From Calothrix sp. HK-06 (lineage in GTDB: Bacteria > Cyanobacteriota > Cyanobacteriia > Cyanobacteriales > Nostocaceae): a DNA stretch of 64,000 nucleotides. The notes beneath the pieces are model-generated. The model worked only from the letters and a program-made list of their open reading frames with translations, made no database searches and was not told the origin of the DNA. Both the position numbers and the translations under genes were made by a program. The stretch covers positions 29,190-93,189 of the forward strand of contig NZ_MRCD01000026.1 in NCBI RefSeq assembly GCF_001904745.1, given 5' to 3'. This document shows, in pieces, positions 1-9,702 of the stretch (position 1 is its first letter; every line of letters starts with the position of its first letter).

Positions 1-17
1 TTGTGTGAGGAGTAGAC

Positions 18-1652
18 GTGAAAAATATCTCGTTTCGAGCAGCTAGCCCTGTTGCTTTGGCTACAGTCCTAGCCATTAACTCTACTGCGTTTGGGGAAGA
101 AGTCAAGCAGTTGCAGCAAGTCGAAGTATCTCAGATTGCAACTCCAGTGGAACTAACTGGAAGTACTCCAACAGAGGTAATGTCGCAAGTAACATCGGTA
201 TCGCAGTTCTCAGATGTACAGCCAACAGACTGGGCATTCCAAGCGTTGCAGTCGTTAGTAGAACGTTATGGTTGTATAGCAGGTTATCCAAATGGGACTT
301 ATCGTGGGAACCGCGCGTTGACACGATATGAATTTGCGGCAGGTTTAAATGCCTGTTTGGATAGAGTTAATGAACTGATTGCAACTGCTACGGCAGATTT
401 GGTCAGAAAAGAAGATTTAGACGCAATAGTGAGACTGCAAGAAGAGTTCAAAGCAGAACTTGCGACACTGCGAGGACGTGTTGATACGCTTGAAGCAAAA
501 ACAGCAGAATTAGAGGCAAATCAATTTTCAACAACAACTAAACTACAAGGGTCAGTAGTTGCAGTCGTCAGTGATGTTTTTAGCGGTGATAATGTCAACG
601 GTGTGCGTCCCAAGGATAACAACACAACTTTTGGTGTTCGTACTCGTATAGAATTTGTTAGCAGTTTTACAGGTAAAGATGAGTTGCTGACGCGACTTCA
701 AGCAAACAACATTCTTAGTCCAGAAATTGGTACACCAGAAGGTAATTTATTCTTTGCAGGAGAAGATGGCAATAATAGTGTTGCCATTGATGCGTTGGTA
801 TATGCATTTAATCCTGGTGAGAATACAGAGATAAAATTAATTGCCAATGCTGGCGCCGCAGACGACATAACCAACACGCTCAATTTATTCGATGGAGATG
901 GAACGTATGGCGCCTTATCTAGCTTTGGTACTCGTAACCCAATTTATTACCAGGTAAACGGCGCCGGAGCAGCATTTAATCAAAACTTTGGTGACTTTTT
1001 AACACTATCGTTGGGTTATTTGGCAGGGGCAAACAACGACCCCACACCCAAAAATGGATTATTTGACGGTTCGTATGCAGCTCTTGCCCAGTTAGTTGTA
1101 AAACCATCTGAGCGTATTAGTGTTGGTTTTACTTACATAAATGCTTATAGGCAACCGTTTGGAACAGGTAGTAATGCTGCGACTTTAAATGTTGCCTCAC
1201 CATTAGATGGAACAACGGTACTTGGTGAAGAAGTGCCATTTAATACAAGTTCTTATGGTGTACAAGCATCAATAGGTATCAGCGACAAAATTGTCTTAGG
1301 CGGTTGGGCAGGTTACAGTAATGCCCGTAACATGGCAACTACAGCAGCTTTCCCAGACCGTGGAAGCGCTGAGATTTGGAACTGGGCTGTTACACTAGGC
1401 TTACCCGACTTTGGGAAAAAAGGTAACTTAGCAGGCATTATATTCGGTATGGAACCGAGAGTTACACGTTCAACGATTGATGGACTAACCAGAGACCAAG
1501 ATACTTCTTACCACATCGAGGCTTTTTATCAATATCAAGTTTCCGACAACATCACCATTACTCCTGGTGTCATTTGGTTAACGGCGCCCGACCATAATAA
1601 CAACAACGACGACGTTGTAATCGGCGCCTTAAGAACCACCTTCAGCTTCTAG
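18..1652 (+). CDS. SLH-domain outer-membrane porin (SomA/SomB, OprB-like)
   Basis: This is an outer-membrane channel of the cyanobacterial SomA/B type, now often called iron-uptake porin. The 544-aa product starts at a GTG preceded by GAGGAG (7-12). It has a signal peptide (about residues 1-26), one S-layer homology domain (about 63-122, with FSDVQPTDWAF and GYPNGTYRGNRALTRYEFA) that in this family anchors to peptidoglycan-linked polymer, a short coiled coil (about 125-168), and an OprB-like beta-barrel to the C terminus, which ends in the aromatic residue F as barrel proteins usually do. Length is typical for the family. Family assignment is secure; the transported substrate cannot be read from sequence. 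It appears to be a single-gene unit followed by a hairpin repeat. Confidence 0.93.
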   Translation: MKNISFRAASPVALATVLAINSTAFGEEVKQLQQVEVSQIATPVELTGSTPTEVMSQVTSVSQFSDVQPTDWAFQALQSLVERYGCIAGYPNGTYRGNRALTRYEFAAGLNACLDRVNELIATATADLVRKEDLDAIVRLQEEFKAELATLRGRVDTLEAKTAELEANQFSTTTKLQGSVVAVVSDVFSGDNVNGVRPKDNNTTFGVRTRIEFVSSFTGKDELLTRLQANNILSPEIGTPEGNLFFAGEDGNNSVAIDALVYAFNPGENTEIKLIANAGAADDITNTLNLFDGDGTYGALSSFGTRNPIYYQVNGAGAAFNQNFGDFLTLSLGYLAGANNDPTPKNGLFDGSYAALAQLVVKPSERISVGFTYINAYRQPFGTGSNAATLNVASPLDGTTVLGEEVPFNTSSYGVQASIGISDKIVLGGWAGYSNARNMATTAAFPDRGSAEIWNWAVTLGLPDFGKKGNLAGIIFGMEPRVTRSTIDGLTRDQDTSYHIEAFYQYQVSDNITITPGVIWLTAPDHNNNNDDVVIGALRTTFSF

Positions 1653-1667
1653 TAACACACGCTCGTA

Positions 1668-1689
1668 GCACAGGCAGGGATGCCTGTGC
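1668..1689 (+). terminator. Hairpin repeat after the porin gene, possible terminator
   Basis: GCACAGGCA (1668-1676) and TGCCTGTGC (1681-1689) form a perfect 9-bp stem with a 4-nt loop 16 nt after the porin stop, followed by a T-rich stretch. The sequence belongs to the dispersed 'caggcatcc-ttgcctg' family found elsewhere in the window, so it may be a repeat that also acts as a terminator. Confidence 0.45.
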
Positions 1690-1843
1690 ATTCTCATGTT
1701 ATTCTTTCTTTACAAAAATTTACTTTTATTAATAAACCTAAATAAATATACTTAGGTAATATAGCTGAATATGTATTACAAGTTTACAAAATCCTATCAA
1801 AAATTCAGTAGTAATTGTGATAAGATGATGACTATAGACAAAT

Positions 1844-1897
1844 AAAAAAAGATGACCAGTCTACCACAACCGGTCACATATATGTTTCGTCATCTTC
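1844..1897 (-). terminator. Hairpin with T-run on the minus strand, possible rqcH terminator
   Basis: On the minus strand AAGATGAC pairs with GTCATCTT and is followed by a T run; an inner TGACC/GGTCA pair lies within the loop. It sits about 150 bp beyond the stop of the minus-strand RqcH gene. The large loop makes this tentative. The rest of 1690-2039 is A+T-rich with no gene I can support. Confidence 0.35.
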
Positions 1898-2039
1898 TCG
1901 AAAGAGTTTATCCGGTTGCACGTTCCCAAAACGCAACAGGATGTTTTTCAATTAAATATTGTAACAGGCAGCACAGATTTTTAGTTGACTTTTGAGAAAA
2001 AAAGTTAGACCGAACTCGAAATTGTGCTGTTTTGTTGTT

Positions 2040-3761
2040 TTACCTGATTTTTTGGGGTTGTCCCCAGATGATACGCTCATTCTTGTAAATTGCAATTCCC
2101 GGTTTGGCGCCTTTAGGTTTGTAGACGTGCTTTGGTTGAGTATACACTACAGGAACCTGTTCACTTTGACGCGCACGGCTATAGTAAGCTGCGAGGTTCG
2201 CGGTGTGTTGTAAATCAACTTCATCAGGCACATTACCAGCTTGGAGACGTAAAAGCACGTGACTGCCAGGAATTTCTTGAGTGTGGAACCATAAATCGTA
2301 ATCACCAGCAAAGCGAAAAGTCAGTTGGTCGTTTTGACGGTTGTTACGACCGATTAAAACTTCAAGTCCACCAGGAGTCTGGAAACGTCTAAAGTTAATA
2401 TCTTTATCTTTATCGTTACTGCGACTGCGGTATCCTGTATCTTCGAGGTATTTTTGAGAAACAAGCTCATCACGAATTTCTTCGAGGGTTTCCAAATCTT
2501 CGCTAGTTGAGTAACTTTCAATTTGGGAAACAGCAGCTTCAACTTGTTCCAAATACTCAATTTCGGCTTCGACATCGGCAAGTAAAGGTTCAACAGCACC
2601 ACGGGCACGCTTCAGCTTTTGATGCTGTTTATAAAGCATTTGCGCGTTAATCACAGCATTTTTATCAGGTTCCAGGGGAATAGTAACAGGTTTGCCCGTC
2701 TCAAAATCATCCAACGTTATTTTATCCATCCCAGGCGCCCACTCATGTAGATACGCCATTAATAAATCAGCATAGTACCGATATTCATCTGCACGTTCGC
2801 TTTGTGCCAATCTTTCTTTAAAGGTGTTTGCCTTCTGCCGCAACTTCTCCGTCATATTATTGAGTTTTTGCGTCAACTGATGCCGCAACTGCGAAAATAT
2901 TAATTGATTAAACTCAGTTGTATAGTAATCATTTAATAGTTCTTGGGTACTATTAGCTTTTTTAATTCCACCCCAACCTAATACTGTGTAACCAGACTCT
3001 AAATAAACTGGTTCAAACTGGTTTGCTTCGACTCGATGTAACCATTCTTGCCAGCGTTGAAAGAATTTTTCCCACTCTTGAGTATTTAGTTTATCGGTAG
3101 TCGCATCCAAATCAATATTTGCCGCAACTAACATCGACTGTATTAACATCGGTGAAAGACCGCGATAATTTTTGAGCAACTGTTTTTTCAAGGCGCCAGG
3201 TACCAAACTTACCCGTTCATGCCAACGTTCAAAAGACTCATTCAAACTGGGGATAGTATTCGTCATACTGGGAGGCGCGTCATACATTTGCCCAGTTAAT
3301 ACTGTACGAACACTCGATTGCTGTTGATTGACTTGATGTGCAGTAGTAATAATTTCATTTTTGGCATTAGTAAGCACCACATTACTGTACTTACCCATGA
3401 TTTCTATATATATATGATATACAGCATCTTCACCAGGACGCCGAGCGAACTGTAAATCAACAACTCGTTCCCAAGCAGCAATAGTTTCAACTTTAACAAG
3501 TGCCAAACCATTAAGCTGACTAACTAGCTGCTGACTAAAAGTAAAAGTATCAGGAACTCTGGGAGGTGGAGAACCAATATGCAAACGCGCAGCTTGAGGA
3601 TGCCAAGAAACCTCCAGCCACCCCCGTCCCTTTAAAGTACGTAAAGCAATAGAAATAGTATTGCGGTCACGCTGGTAAACTTGTTCAACGCGCGAGGGTA
3701 TCCAAGTTTCGCGCAGCTCGTTACAAACCGCAGTGAGAGTAGTAAAGTCAAAAGATTGCAC
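2040..3761 (-). CDS. rqcH: NFACT family protein, Rqc2/RqcH homologue
   Basis: This 573-aa protein belongs to the NFACT family (RqcH, Rqc2/NEMF, FbpA). Known bacterial RqcH binds stalled 50S subunits carrying peptidyl-tRNA and adds C-terminal alanine tails that mark the chain for proteolysis. The N-terminal NFACT-N domain (about 1-270) begins MQSFDFTTL; a charged coiled-coil region follows (about 290-430); the C-terminal NFACT-R domain (about 460-560) carries the typical DLWFHTQEIPGSHVLLR motif. Start is a GTG (plus-strand 3759-3761). Size matches the family. Its neighbours do not suggest an operon. The older annotation 'fibronectin-binding protein' refers to Gram-positive relatives and is unlikely here. 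Confidence 0.9.
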   Translation of the reverse strand: MQSFDFTTLTAVCNELRETWIPSRVEQVYQRDRNTISIALRTLKGRGWLEVSWHPQAARLHIGSPPPRVPDTFTFSQQLVSQLNGLALVKVETIAAWERVVDLQFARRPGEDAVYHIYIEIMGKYSNVVLTNAKNEIITTAHQVNQQQSSVRTVLTGQMYDAPPSMTNTIPSLNESFERWHERVSLVPGALKKQLLKNYRGLSPMLIQSMLVAANIDLDATTDKLNTQEWEKFFQRWQEWLHRVEANQFEPVYLESGYTVLGWGGIKKANSTQELLNDYYTTEFNQLIFSQLRHQLTQKLNNMTEKLRQKANTFKERLAQSERADEYRYYADLLMAYLHEWAPGMDKITLDDFETGKPVTIPLEPDKNAVINAQMLYKQHQKLKRARGAVEPLLADVEAEIEYLEQVEAAVSQIESYSTSEDLETLEEIRDELVSQKYLEDTGYRSRSNDKDKDINFRRFQTPGGLEVLIGRNNRQNDQLTFRFAGDYDLWFHTQEIPGSHVLLRLQAGNVPDEVDLQHTANLAAYYSRARQSEQVPVVYTQPKHVYKPKGAKPGIAIYKNERIIWGQPQKIR

Positions 3762-4136
3762 AGCGATTTGTCCGTTTACATCAACCTACAAACCCCAGTA
3801 TAACAATCATTCTTGTGGCACAGGCATCCTTGCCTGTGCATTCAAGCCCTTTATTTTACCACAGAGACTATTAGGGCACAGAGAAAGAATACCAATAATG
3901 GGCGCCTATCACAAAATTGTAAAGACGTGATATATTCCCTGCGGGACACTACGTGAACACGTCTCTAAATCTACGCATTTTTTATAATTGATGTAGAACT
4001 GTTATATTCTCTCTGTGCCCATGTAGTGAATACTACTTGTTTATGCCATTAATTTTGGAGGTAAGAGGAATGAACCGCAAAGACGCAAAGAACGCAAAGG
4101 AAGAATTATTAAGATATAAACCACTACTCTAAAAAT
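3762..4136. repeat. Repeat-filled intergenic region
   Basis: No gene is supported here. The stretch is a patchwork of dispersed families: the caggcatccttgcctg hairpin (about 3811-3843), a 'taccacagagac...gcacagag' unit (about 3857-3886), an 'aaagacgtgat...cacgtctct' inverted unit (about 3921-3967) and a 'ccgcaaagacgcaaag' unit (about 4075-4100). Related units recur at 11.8, 15.3, 23.1, 27.6, 33.4, 55.7 and 61.1 kb. Confidence 0.7.
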
Positions 4137-4379
4137 ATGACATCAAATGAATTAAATATTAGCAATATCTTTGAAAGAGATGGAGGTTACTGGATTTTTC
4201 ACCTTCAACCAGGCGAATATCGAGTGAGATTTATATACAGCAAACGAAACGAGTGGGCGCCGACAGAACAAAAAGACACAAATAAGAAATTATTGGAATG
4301 GAAATATAATACGATAGTGCCAACACAATTTGTAGAATTTAGCATATCAGTTAAAAAAGAAAATAGAGAGAGTAACTAA
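4137..4379 (+). CDS. Small hypothetical protein, least damaged member of a local decayed family
   Basis: An 80-aa ORF of unknown function. It has a central PGEYRVRFIYSKR segment and ends with PTQFVEFSISVKK. The same two motifs reappear, broken, in the next two fragments (4381-4589, 4618-4811) and near 7.1 kb, so this is the most intact copy of a small local gene family. No signal peptide or membrane segment is visible. The N-terminal MTSNELN resembles the starts of the following fragments (MASSELG, MTFDELN), which supports the ATG at 4137. It may itself be a remnant of a longer gene. I do not recognise the family. Confidence 0.45.
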   Translation: MTSNELNISNIFERDGGYWIFHLQPGEYRVRFIYSKRNEWAPTEQKDTNKKLLEWKYNTIVPTQFVEFSISVKKENRESN

Positions 4380-4380
4380 C

Positions 4381-4589
4381 ATGGCATCAAGTGAATTGGG
4401 AAACAGCAATGATTTTGAAGTAGACGGTATCAATTTCGTTTTAAATATTATGAATCCGGCGAAGGTATAGAATAATTAACTCATTTGATTGAACCAACTA
4501 CTTTACAAAAAATATCACAAAACCTCTGGATTGGGGAGGTAATAACTCCGTTTGTAGATATTCAACTAGTTCAGTCAGAAACCACATGA
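4381..4589 (+). pseudogene. Broken paralogue of the 4137 gene (copy 2)
   Basis: Begins with an ATG (MASSELGNSNDF) directly after the stop of copy 1. The reading frame then shifts: one frame gives QFRFKYYESGEG, equivalent to the YRVRF region, and a later frame gives LWIGEVITPFVDIQLVQ, equivalent to the C-terminal PFVEF motif. An in-frame stop and at least one frameshift make a working product unlikely. Confidence 0.5.
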
Positions 4590-4617
4590 TAAAATAATAA
4601 TGATGAGGATATAAAAT

Positions 4618-4811
4618 ATGACATTTGATGAATTAAATAGCATACAGGTAGAACTCGTCAGTCCCAATATAATACAATTTCCGACTAGAGTACATCCTAT
4701 CCCAGAAAACAAAAATGGGATTCTAGAGCAAGGCGCCAAGAAAAACAGGTTTTAGAGAAAATATGGACAGGGTGTGTAACTATGCCATTTGTAGAGTTTC
4801 ATATTGTTTAG
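4618..4811 (+). pseudogene. Broken paralogue of the 4137 gene (copy 3)
   Basis: Starts MTFDELNSIQVEL and reads 45 residues to a stop. The region near the end, in another frame, gives IWTGCVTMPFVEFHIV, matching the conserved C-terminus of copies 1 and 2. The middle (YRVRF) part is missing, so this copy has an internal deletion plus a frameshift. It is followed by a 'gggcgggcaaggatgcccactccacaag' repeat (about 4829-4858). Confidence 0.45.
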
Positions 4812-4911
4812 ATTGCCCATATGTATATAAGGGCGGGCAAGGATGCCCACTCCACAAGAGATAAACTTATTGAATGTGTACTTTACTTGATAAGGAACTG
4901 CTATAGTATCT

Positions 4912-6735
4912 GTGAAAAAGCCACTTTTTAGAAACGTTATTATTATCTCTCTTGTGTGTTTGCTACTGGGCAGTACACAATCACTATCTGAGGCGCAATG
5001 GACTACTGCGATGGAAACTGAGTTTCAGCAGCGTTCAAAAGAAGTAATCACAAAACTTGCGGGTAGCAATTACGGTACGACATCATTTGAAAGCGAGAAA
5101 AAATCTTACCCCAAAGCAATGATTGACTTTCTTGCTGGAAATAAACAAAAAGCAATTGCGTTTTTACAATCCGAAGATGCTGATGCCCAAAGCCACAGCC
5201 ATACACTAGGTATAGACTTTTACTCAGGTTTTACTCTTAAAGGGCAAATTCGCAAATACTTCTACTTTGGTAAATATCTTGACCCTGCATATCGCCAACG
5301 CATGAAGCGTGCGATGAAAATTTTTACAGAGTTTGACCCGTTAGATAAATATTTTCCTACACAACGCAAGTTTTGGGCTAATTCAATCGATAACTGTAAT
5401 AGCTGGGTTGATTGTCGCAATACCGATAACCTCAAAGCGATGCGAGAGGTTGCAGTATATTTGTTTGCTGAAGAAACTGGTAATAAAGAAACGCGCAAAC
5501 TATATAAAAAACGCATTATTAAAAATGTCCGCACTCTCTACCAAATTGGACAAGGTGAGTGGGACTCAGAAAATTATCTGGGACATGCTGTTACTACATA
5601 TGTAAATCTTTATGATTTTGCTAAAGACAAAGAAGTAAAATCAATAGCTAAAGCTGCACTCGATTGGTATTTTACATCAGGCTCCGTAAAATATTGGCGA
5701 GGTGCATTCGGCGGTCCATCAAAACGAGATTATAGCCAAGGTAATTGTACATGGTGTTCGCTTACTACACATGAATTAGGATTATACTTTGGCGATTCAC
5801 CCATTCCAGATTCCAACCCTTCCCCAGATAGTGTACATTTAATAACCAGTAGTTACCGTCCACCTGCCGCAGTTGTCGCATTAGCAAGAAAGCAATTTTC
5901 TAAGCCATTAGAACTATTGAATTCCAAACCAACTTATGAAAACTGGAAACCAGGAGGAGACAGCAAACCTCAATTCCATGAAACTTTATACTTCGGTCAT
6001 ACATTCCAGCTAGGTACATTAGCACAAGGTTCTGGTGGTGATTGGAATGGCTTTAAGATGATGGCTTTTAATAAACAACGTGGTGTAGATTATTTCATTG
6101 CTGCCACAGGCAACGACGCAACCCAAATATCAAGCAGTTCCATCGGTGGAGACAATGTAGCTCAGTACCGCAATTTGGTGATTTGGTTAAATGATAAACC
6201 AAAGGCGCCGTTTCAATTTTTCTTACCCAAGTCGGTAAAAATAGAAACCAACAAAGGCATAACATTTATTCAGTATGAAAAAACCTGGCTAGCACTAACA
6301 CCCATTAATTTAACAGTTGAGGGTATTAATCAAACTGCAACCGAAAAAATTAAGCAGCGTTATCCAAACGGCCAAATTATAACTGCAATCGGTACAAATT
6401 CAACTTCAGGATTTGCGCTTGAAGTCGGGGAACAGGAAACTCATAAAAGTTGGGAGCAGTTTAAACAGTCTGTAGTGTCTAAGTCACGCTTAAATTTAAA
6501 CCAAATTAGTAATGGAATAGTTGAATATCAAGGAGTGACAGGAAAAATCAAACTCCAATATCAAGGTGAAGACTTACCCAAAGTTTGGAGAAACGGACAA
6601 TTTCACGATTGGCGCCAACACTACAAAGTTTACCAGAATGCAACAGCAGGGCAAACCCCTATTTATCAAGGATGGAAAGAATGTAAGCTAATTGTTGAAG
6701 CTGGTGGATACAAGTTTAAAAGCCAACCTGAATAA
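4912..6735 (+). CDS. Secreted 607-aa protein of unknown function
   Basis: The product starts at a GTG and has a clear signal peptide (positively charged MKKPLFRN, then a hydrophobic stretch to about residue 28), so it is exported. The middle (about 90-300) is helical and rich in aromatic residues (TLGIDFYSGF, GEWDSENYLGHAVTTY); the C-terminal half (about 350-605) looks beta-rich. A helical toroid followed by beta sheets is the layout of many polysaccharide lyases and heparinase-like proteins, but I see no decisive active-site signature, so this is only a guess. A 23-nt piece of this gene (5737-5759) recurs exactly at 6940-6962, a remnant of a second copy. No operon partner is evident. Confidence 0.7.
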   Translation: MKKPLFRNVIIISLVCLLLGSTQSLSEAQWTTAMETEFQQRSKEVITKLAGSNYGTTSFESEKKSYPKAMIDFLAGNKQKAIAFLQSEDADAQSHSHTLGIDFYSGFTLKGQIRKYFYFGKYLDPAYRQRMKRAMKIFTEFDPLDKYFPTQRKFWANSIDNCNSWVDCRNTDNLKAMREVAVYLFAEETGNKETRKLYKKRIIKNVRTLYQIGQGEWDSENYLGHAVTTYVNLYDFAKDKEVKSIAKAALDWYFTSGSVKYWRGAFGGPSKRDYSQGNCTWCSLTTHELGLYFGDSPIPDSNPSPDSVHLITSSYRPPAAVVALARKQFSKPLELLNSKPTYENWKPGGDSKPQFHETLYFGHTFQLGTLAQGSGGDWNGFKMMAFNKQRGVDYFIAATGNDATQISSSSIGGDNVAQYRNLVIWLNDKPKAPFQFFLPKSVKIETNKGITFIQYEKTWLALTPINLTVEGINQTATEKIKQRYPNGQIITAIGTNSTSGFALEVGEQETHKSWEQFKQSVVSKSRLNLNQISNGIVEYQGVTGKIKLQYQGEDLPKVWRNGQFHDWRQHYKVYQNATAGQTPIYQGWKECKLIVEAGGYKFKSQPE

Positions 6736-7315
6736 CTGACTTCTATTAAAATAATAAGGGGGGTACAAGAGCATTTAATGCTCATCCCTGAAGCCAAGCG
6801 CGGTATTTTTAATTTATTCAACTAAATTAAGATTTGGTAATCATCATTAAAGATATTTTAAAAATAGATTTAAAAATAGAATCTAAGCTACTTTTAAATC
6901 TTTATAGGATAAAATCAAATTTCTCATTGATTTCACTCTCAAGGTAATTGTACATGGTGTTCACTTGCCACCCCACGCAGCGCGGATTAACATTCATTGC
7001 TCCTTTGGAAAGTTTAGCTATTAGCGCCGTTCTTACAAGTACAATCGTATAAGGGCAATACAAAGTAATTATCTCTATGGATTGAACCAAGAATAGTACA
7101 AACAATATTAAAAAATCTTTGGACTGGGGAGGTACATTTAAATTTCGCTTGAGGTATGAAAAAGTTAATTACCCGGTAAAAACAATGAACGAATGTTGGG
7201 AATTGGTTGAGTCAGAATTAACAGATACAAATTGACCAAAAATTCATGGTAACTGCACAGGGAAATTCGTTATTTAATATTTACTTAGGAAAATGGTATC
7301 GATGTAAACCTCTTC
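6736..7315. other. Gene graveyard: remnants of a 607-aa paralogue and of the 4137 family
   Basis: No intact gene. Positions 6940-6962 repeat 23 nt of the 607-aa gene exactly (encoding QGNCTWCS), followed by a stop after a few codons. Positions about 7075-7235 encode, in shifted frames, the LKNLWTGEV and KFRLRYEKVNYP motifs of the small family at 4137-4811. So both local families once had another copy here. Confidence 0.5.
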
Positions 7316-7735
7316 CTACACAGCTTTTACCAAAACACCATCTCCCTCAATTTTAATCGCGTAGGTTGCCAAGGGTTCTGTAGCAGGCCCAGTTAACACC
7401 TTACCATCTGCTGCAAATGCCGATTTATGGCAGGGACACAAAAATTTGTTTTCTGTTGCCTTCCAATCGACTTTACAACCTTTATGAGTACAGGTTGGAT
7501 TAACGGCAACGAGATTTTTTGCTTTTGATGTTCCTACAACCAACACTGAACCCACAGACGAGTTTTCATTCAGTAACTGACCAGTTTTATCCAATTCGGC
7601 AACTTTACCAATATTTTGCCAATTTTTTGACGTAGTCGTTGTCGATTTTTCAGGACTGCAAGCTGCAAGTGCAAGTGGAAAAGAAGAGGCTATTCCACCA
7701 ACACCAAACAAAGTTATAAAATCACGGCGATTCAT
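7316..7735 (-). CDS. Rieske [2Fe-2S] domain lipoprotein
   Basis: A 139-aa exported iron-sulfur protein. The N-terminus has a twin-arginine-like NRRDF motif, a hydrophobic stretch and a lipobox ending LALAAC (Cys about 26), so it is probably a Tat- or Sec-exported lipoprotein held at a membrane. The Rieske cluster ligands are clear: CTHKGC and CPCHKS, about 17 residues apart. It is a single-domain Rieske protein, unlike PetC of cytochrome b6f (about 180 aa with a membrane helix), so it more likely transfers electrons in an unknown periplasmic redox reaction. No linked oxidoreductase is present. Stop at 7316; ATG at 7733-7735. Confidence 0.88.
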   Translation of the reverse strand: MNRRDFITLFGVGGIASSFPLALAACSPEKSTTTTSKNWQNIGKVAELDKTGQLLNENSSVGSVLVVGTSKAKNLVAVNPTCTHKGCKVDWKATENKFLCPCHKSAFAADGKVLTGPATEPLATYAIKIEGDGVLVKAV

Positions 7736-7870
7736 AAACGTTAAATTTCGCTTATTTTCACTATTTTCTTTGACCTAACTAAACTAGCACACTCGGGCTT
7801 GCGAAGAATTACTGAAGTAAATAAATATTGAGCGATACCATCAAAATTAGTTTATAACAGTTAGGAAAAT

Positions 7871-8011
7871 ATGCGAGAGCAAGTAAACACAGCACAGCTA
7901 GGTAACTATATTGCAAGTGGAGACAGGCAAGGACAAGTAACCATTCGGGAAATTACATCTGGTGAGGTAATTCGCACCTTTAAAATGAACGAAGGGGTAG
8001 TTGTAAGATAA
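7871..8011 (+). pseudogene. Solitary WD40-repeat fragment (46 aa)
   Basis: A short ORF whose product contains ASGDRQGQVTIREITSGEV, the pattern of one WD40 blade (SGs.dgtv.iWd..tGe). WD40 proteins normally need about seven blades, so one repeat is probably a leftover of a larger gene. Low-confidence call. The surrounding 7736-8125 holds nothing else I can support. Confidence 0.35.
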
Positions 8012-8125
8012 GTGTTTCTCCTAGATGGTGGTAGAACTGTCGGCGCCTCTCCTACACCAAGCTACAATACTTAGTATAACAGCATATAGCATTGAATTCA
8101 AAGCTTAGGGTTGGAAGGTAATACA

Positions 8126-8731
8126 ATGGCATTTAGTAATTATAAAAGTATTAGCGCGGTTATTAAAAAGTTTCAGATAAAGTATATACAAGCTAACTTT
8201 ATGCATGAGATAGATTTTCCAGTTAAAGAGACTTTTAAAGAAGAATTAGACTTATTATTTGCAGATGGAGTTATCGACAACTCTGAAGACGCGATTTGCG
8301 AAAACCTGATTTATCCAGTTCTAAAAGAAGTTTGGAAACCTTACCGACAAAAACTAACGCTTTGGAGTCATGAAACTCTGACTTACGATGAAGACTTATC
8401 AGGTGTCCCTGATTATACGGTAACGAAAAGAAATCCTCTTAGTACAATAGTGTTTGACAAGCCGTATTTTTTAACTGTTGAAGCAAAACAAGACAAATTT
8501 GAAGAAGGTTGGGGTCAGTGTTTGGCTGAAATGATAGCAGTGCAGCGAATTAATAACAATTTTGATTCAGATGTTTTTGGGATTGTTTCTAATGGTAAAG
8601 TATGGCAGTTTGGGAAGTTAAGCTCTGATTTGTTTACTAGAAATAAAGATTTGTATGTTATTCAGGATCTAAATAAGTTATTTGCGGCTGTGAACTATAT
8701 TTTTCAACAGTGTGATTTACAAATATCTTAA
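8126..8731 (+). CDS. Predicted PD-(D/E)XK nuclease-like hypothetical protein
   Basis: About 201 aa from the ATG at 8126, chosen because GGAAGG (8113-8118) is well placed before it. The middle shows an acidic residue in GVPDYTV, then after a short beta strand YFLTVEAKQDKFEEG, i.e. D...ExK as in the PD-(D/E)XK nuclease fold, followed by a helix GQCLAEMIAVQRIN. Small proteins of this layout in cyanobacteria are usually annotated as hypothetical or restriction-endonuclease-like. The fold call is inference from motif spacing. No methyltransferase or antitoxin is adjacent, so a role in defence is not shown. The region upstream is A+T-rich and repeat-bearing. Confidence 0.6.
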   Translation: MAFSNYKSISAVIKKFQIKYIQANFMHEIDFPVKETFKEELDLLFADGVIDNSEDAICENLIYPVLKEVWKPYRQKLTLWSHETLTYDEDLSGVPDYTVTKRNPLSTIVFDKPYFLTVEAKQDKFEEGWGQCLAEMIAVQRINNNFDSDVFGIVSNGKVWQFGKLSSDLFTRNKDLYVIQDLNKLFAAVNYIFQQCDLQIS

Positions 8732-8794
8732 TCCGTGCATCTACAGCGTTATATATCAAAAAATCCGCGCGCAATGGCATTTTCATCATTCACC

Positions 8795-9408
8795 TTCGTG
8801 CATCACTCTAATTTCTGGCTGCTCAAGTAAAAAACGCTGTTTAATAGCACTTATCCAAGCTGAAGTCGGTAATATTTTAATACTACTCGTTAACCCAAAC
8901 GTCATTAATACCATTCCAATTAAATTACGAATACCAATTTCTCCGCTAATTCTAGGTTTACCGTCCCAAAATTCAAACTTTGCTGGTGGCGCCCAACATG
9001 TATACTCCTCGAATGCTTATTTTCGTCGTCACCTCTATATCCCGCAATTAAATTTTCAGGTCGGTAAAATTCACGCTTATTGATTTCCAACTCTAAATAA
9101 TCCAAACTTTCAATAATATTGTTAGTCGGTTGATAATTGCCCAAACCATAAGCATCTGCAAGCACTTCAACCCACTTTTCGCTCCGGCGCGAATGCAATA
9201 GCAGCACCAGCACTCCAACCCTGAAGAATATGTCGTAGTAACAACCGACTTCCAACTATACTGTTACCAACAATTAACTACGAGTCAATTAGTTCTAACT
9301 TACCTTCGGCGCCGAAGTCACAGAAGTCATCAAAGAATTCCCTCGATGTTGGATATCCATCCTCTGGGTTAATATCTGGGTTGTCATGTTCAGAAAAGTT
9401 ATCTGACA
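8795..9408 (-). pseudogene. Decayed gene with a nonsense codon and frameshifts
   Basis: Reading the minus strand from an ATG at 9408 gives MSDNFSEHDNPDINPEDGYP and continues to GKLELIDS, then an in-frame TAG (near 9281). The same frame resumes with LRHILQGWSAGAAIAFAPE; a second frame then carries EKWVEVLADAYGLGNYQPTN and REFYRPENLIAGYRG; a third carries WAPPAKFEFWDGKPRISGE through to about 8795. These pieces read as one former protein of about 200 aa, with at least two frameshifts and a stop. The family is not recognised. Confidence 0.55.
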
Positions 9409-9702
9409 TAATTTTTGACAGTAATTGAATTTTTAACAGCTATGAAGCTATGTACATTTCCAAAGTGTAAGGTTGAATTAAAACCTCAGCATCCAATTAG
9501 CAGGACATTTACTAACTGTTGTTATAATCTATTTGTATTTTTGTTTTTGAGGCATAAGTGAGTCCAATGAAAATACAAATGTATAATACAAAACCTAAAA
9601 CTTTTAAATTCAGTATTTATGTTTACTTGAAGCCACCTTTATATTTTGGCTTAAGGTATATAGTTTAACCAATTAGAATGGTGCCTTTGGTAAACACTTA
9701 CT

